The notes under the pieces: generated by a model | The model's database searches: none | What the model was told of the DNA's origin: nothing | The model's input: only the letters and a program-made list of their open reading frames with translations | Source of the DNA: Chrysomallon squamiferum | Taxonomy: Eukaryota > Mollusca > Gastropoda > Neomphalida > Peltospiridae | Reading direction: 5' to 3' | Assembly: GCA_012295275.1 (NCBI GenBank) | Contig: CM022667.1 | Span: 6,669,832 to 6,733,831, forward strand | Length of the DNA: 64,000 nucleotides | Translations under genes and position numbers: made by a program | Shown: piece by piece, positions 63,701 to 64,000 of the stretch | How positions within the stretch are numbered: the stretch's first letter is position 1 | Layout: every line of letters starts with the position of its first letter

Positions 63701-64000
63701 TACACACATGCCCTTACATAGATAAAAATATACATACACAGATACACACACATACACATTTACAAACACAAACAAAATAAAGATGGGTGACCAAGTATTT
63801 ATCTCACCTGCCGAATTCCAAAAACGGATTTATTATTTTATATTTAAATGATTCAATAATTTTTTATTTTAATAACAATACAGCTTAAACAGTTATTATT
63901 ATTAATAAAATAAATTAGTTCTGTCAGTGCATCAGTAAAGACAAGTAACTTAAAAACTACATTATCCAGTGATTCCAACTAAATTTAATATATCTATCAA
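63701..64000. other. Intron sequence to the window edge
   Basis: A CA-rich start, then AT-rich unique sequence. Probably the intron after the last visible VWC exon; no exon seen. Confidence 0.6.

Overview
This window is eukaryotic nuclear DNA: every gene but one is split by GT-AG (some GC-AG) introns, coding islands lie in AT-rich DNA, and micro- and minisatellites are very dense. The proteins are metazoan (TSNAXIP1-like, RANBP9/10, mitochondrial EF-G1, DCAF11, secreted ShKT/VWC proteins). A lophotrochozoan, probably a mollusc, is my best guess; this is inference from protein style and repeat load, since no species marker is visible.

Layout. (1) 564-4184 (+): last six exons of a TSNAXIP1 orthologue whose N-terminal exons would lie left of the window. 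(2) 7337-10116 (-) and 10663-14013 (+): two short, divergently transcribed paralogues of only the TSNAXIP1 N-terminal region. (3) 15969-29735 (+): a RANBP9/RANBP10 orthologue in 12 exons, with a 2.5-kb minisatellite in intron 2 and a 1-nt frameshift in exon 9. (4) 35694-37942 (-): an intronless GFM1 (mitochondrial elongation factor G1) with a 1-nt frameshift near the C terminus. (5) 39437-48423 (+): DCAF11/WDR23 in about 17 exons, divergent from GFM1. (6) 50585-56994 (-) and 57616-63125+ (+): a second divergent paralogue pair, encoding secreted proteins of ShKT and VWC-type cysteine-rich modules; the minus gene also carries long Gly-Thr dipeptide tracts coded by minisatellites. The plus gene runs off the right edge.

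The genes do not form one pathway. RANBP9/10 (CTLH/GID ligase) and DCAF11 (CUL4-DDB1 receptor) are both E3 ubiquitin ligase components, which may be chance. The strongest unexplained signal is structural: many minisatellites sit exactly on exon-intron junctions, and their repeat units carry copies of the functional splice donor or acceptor, often with adjoining exon bases. This recurs in at least eight introns of five genes and creates rows of decoy splice sites, in one case a row of in-frame 12-nt mini-exons. GC-AG introns (three candidates) are also frequent.

Mobile DNA is sparse: a MITE-like element with TA-flanked terminal inverted repeats (47375-47950), a possible short LTR with polypurine tract (50089-50222), an inverted-repeat element (50977-51241) and two tRNA-like SINE fragments. 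No rRNA, standard tRNA or CRISPR array was seen.
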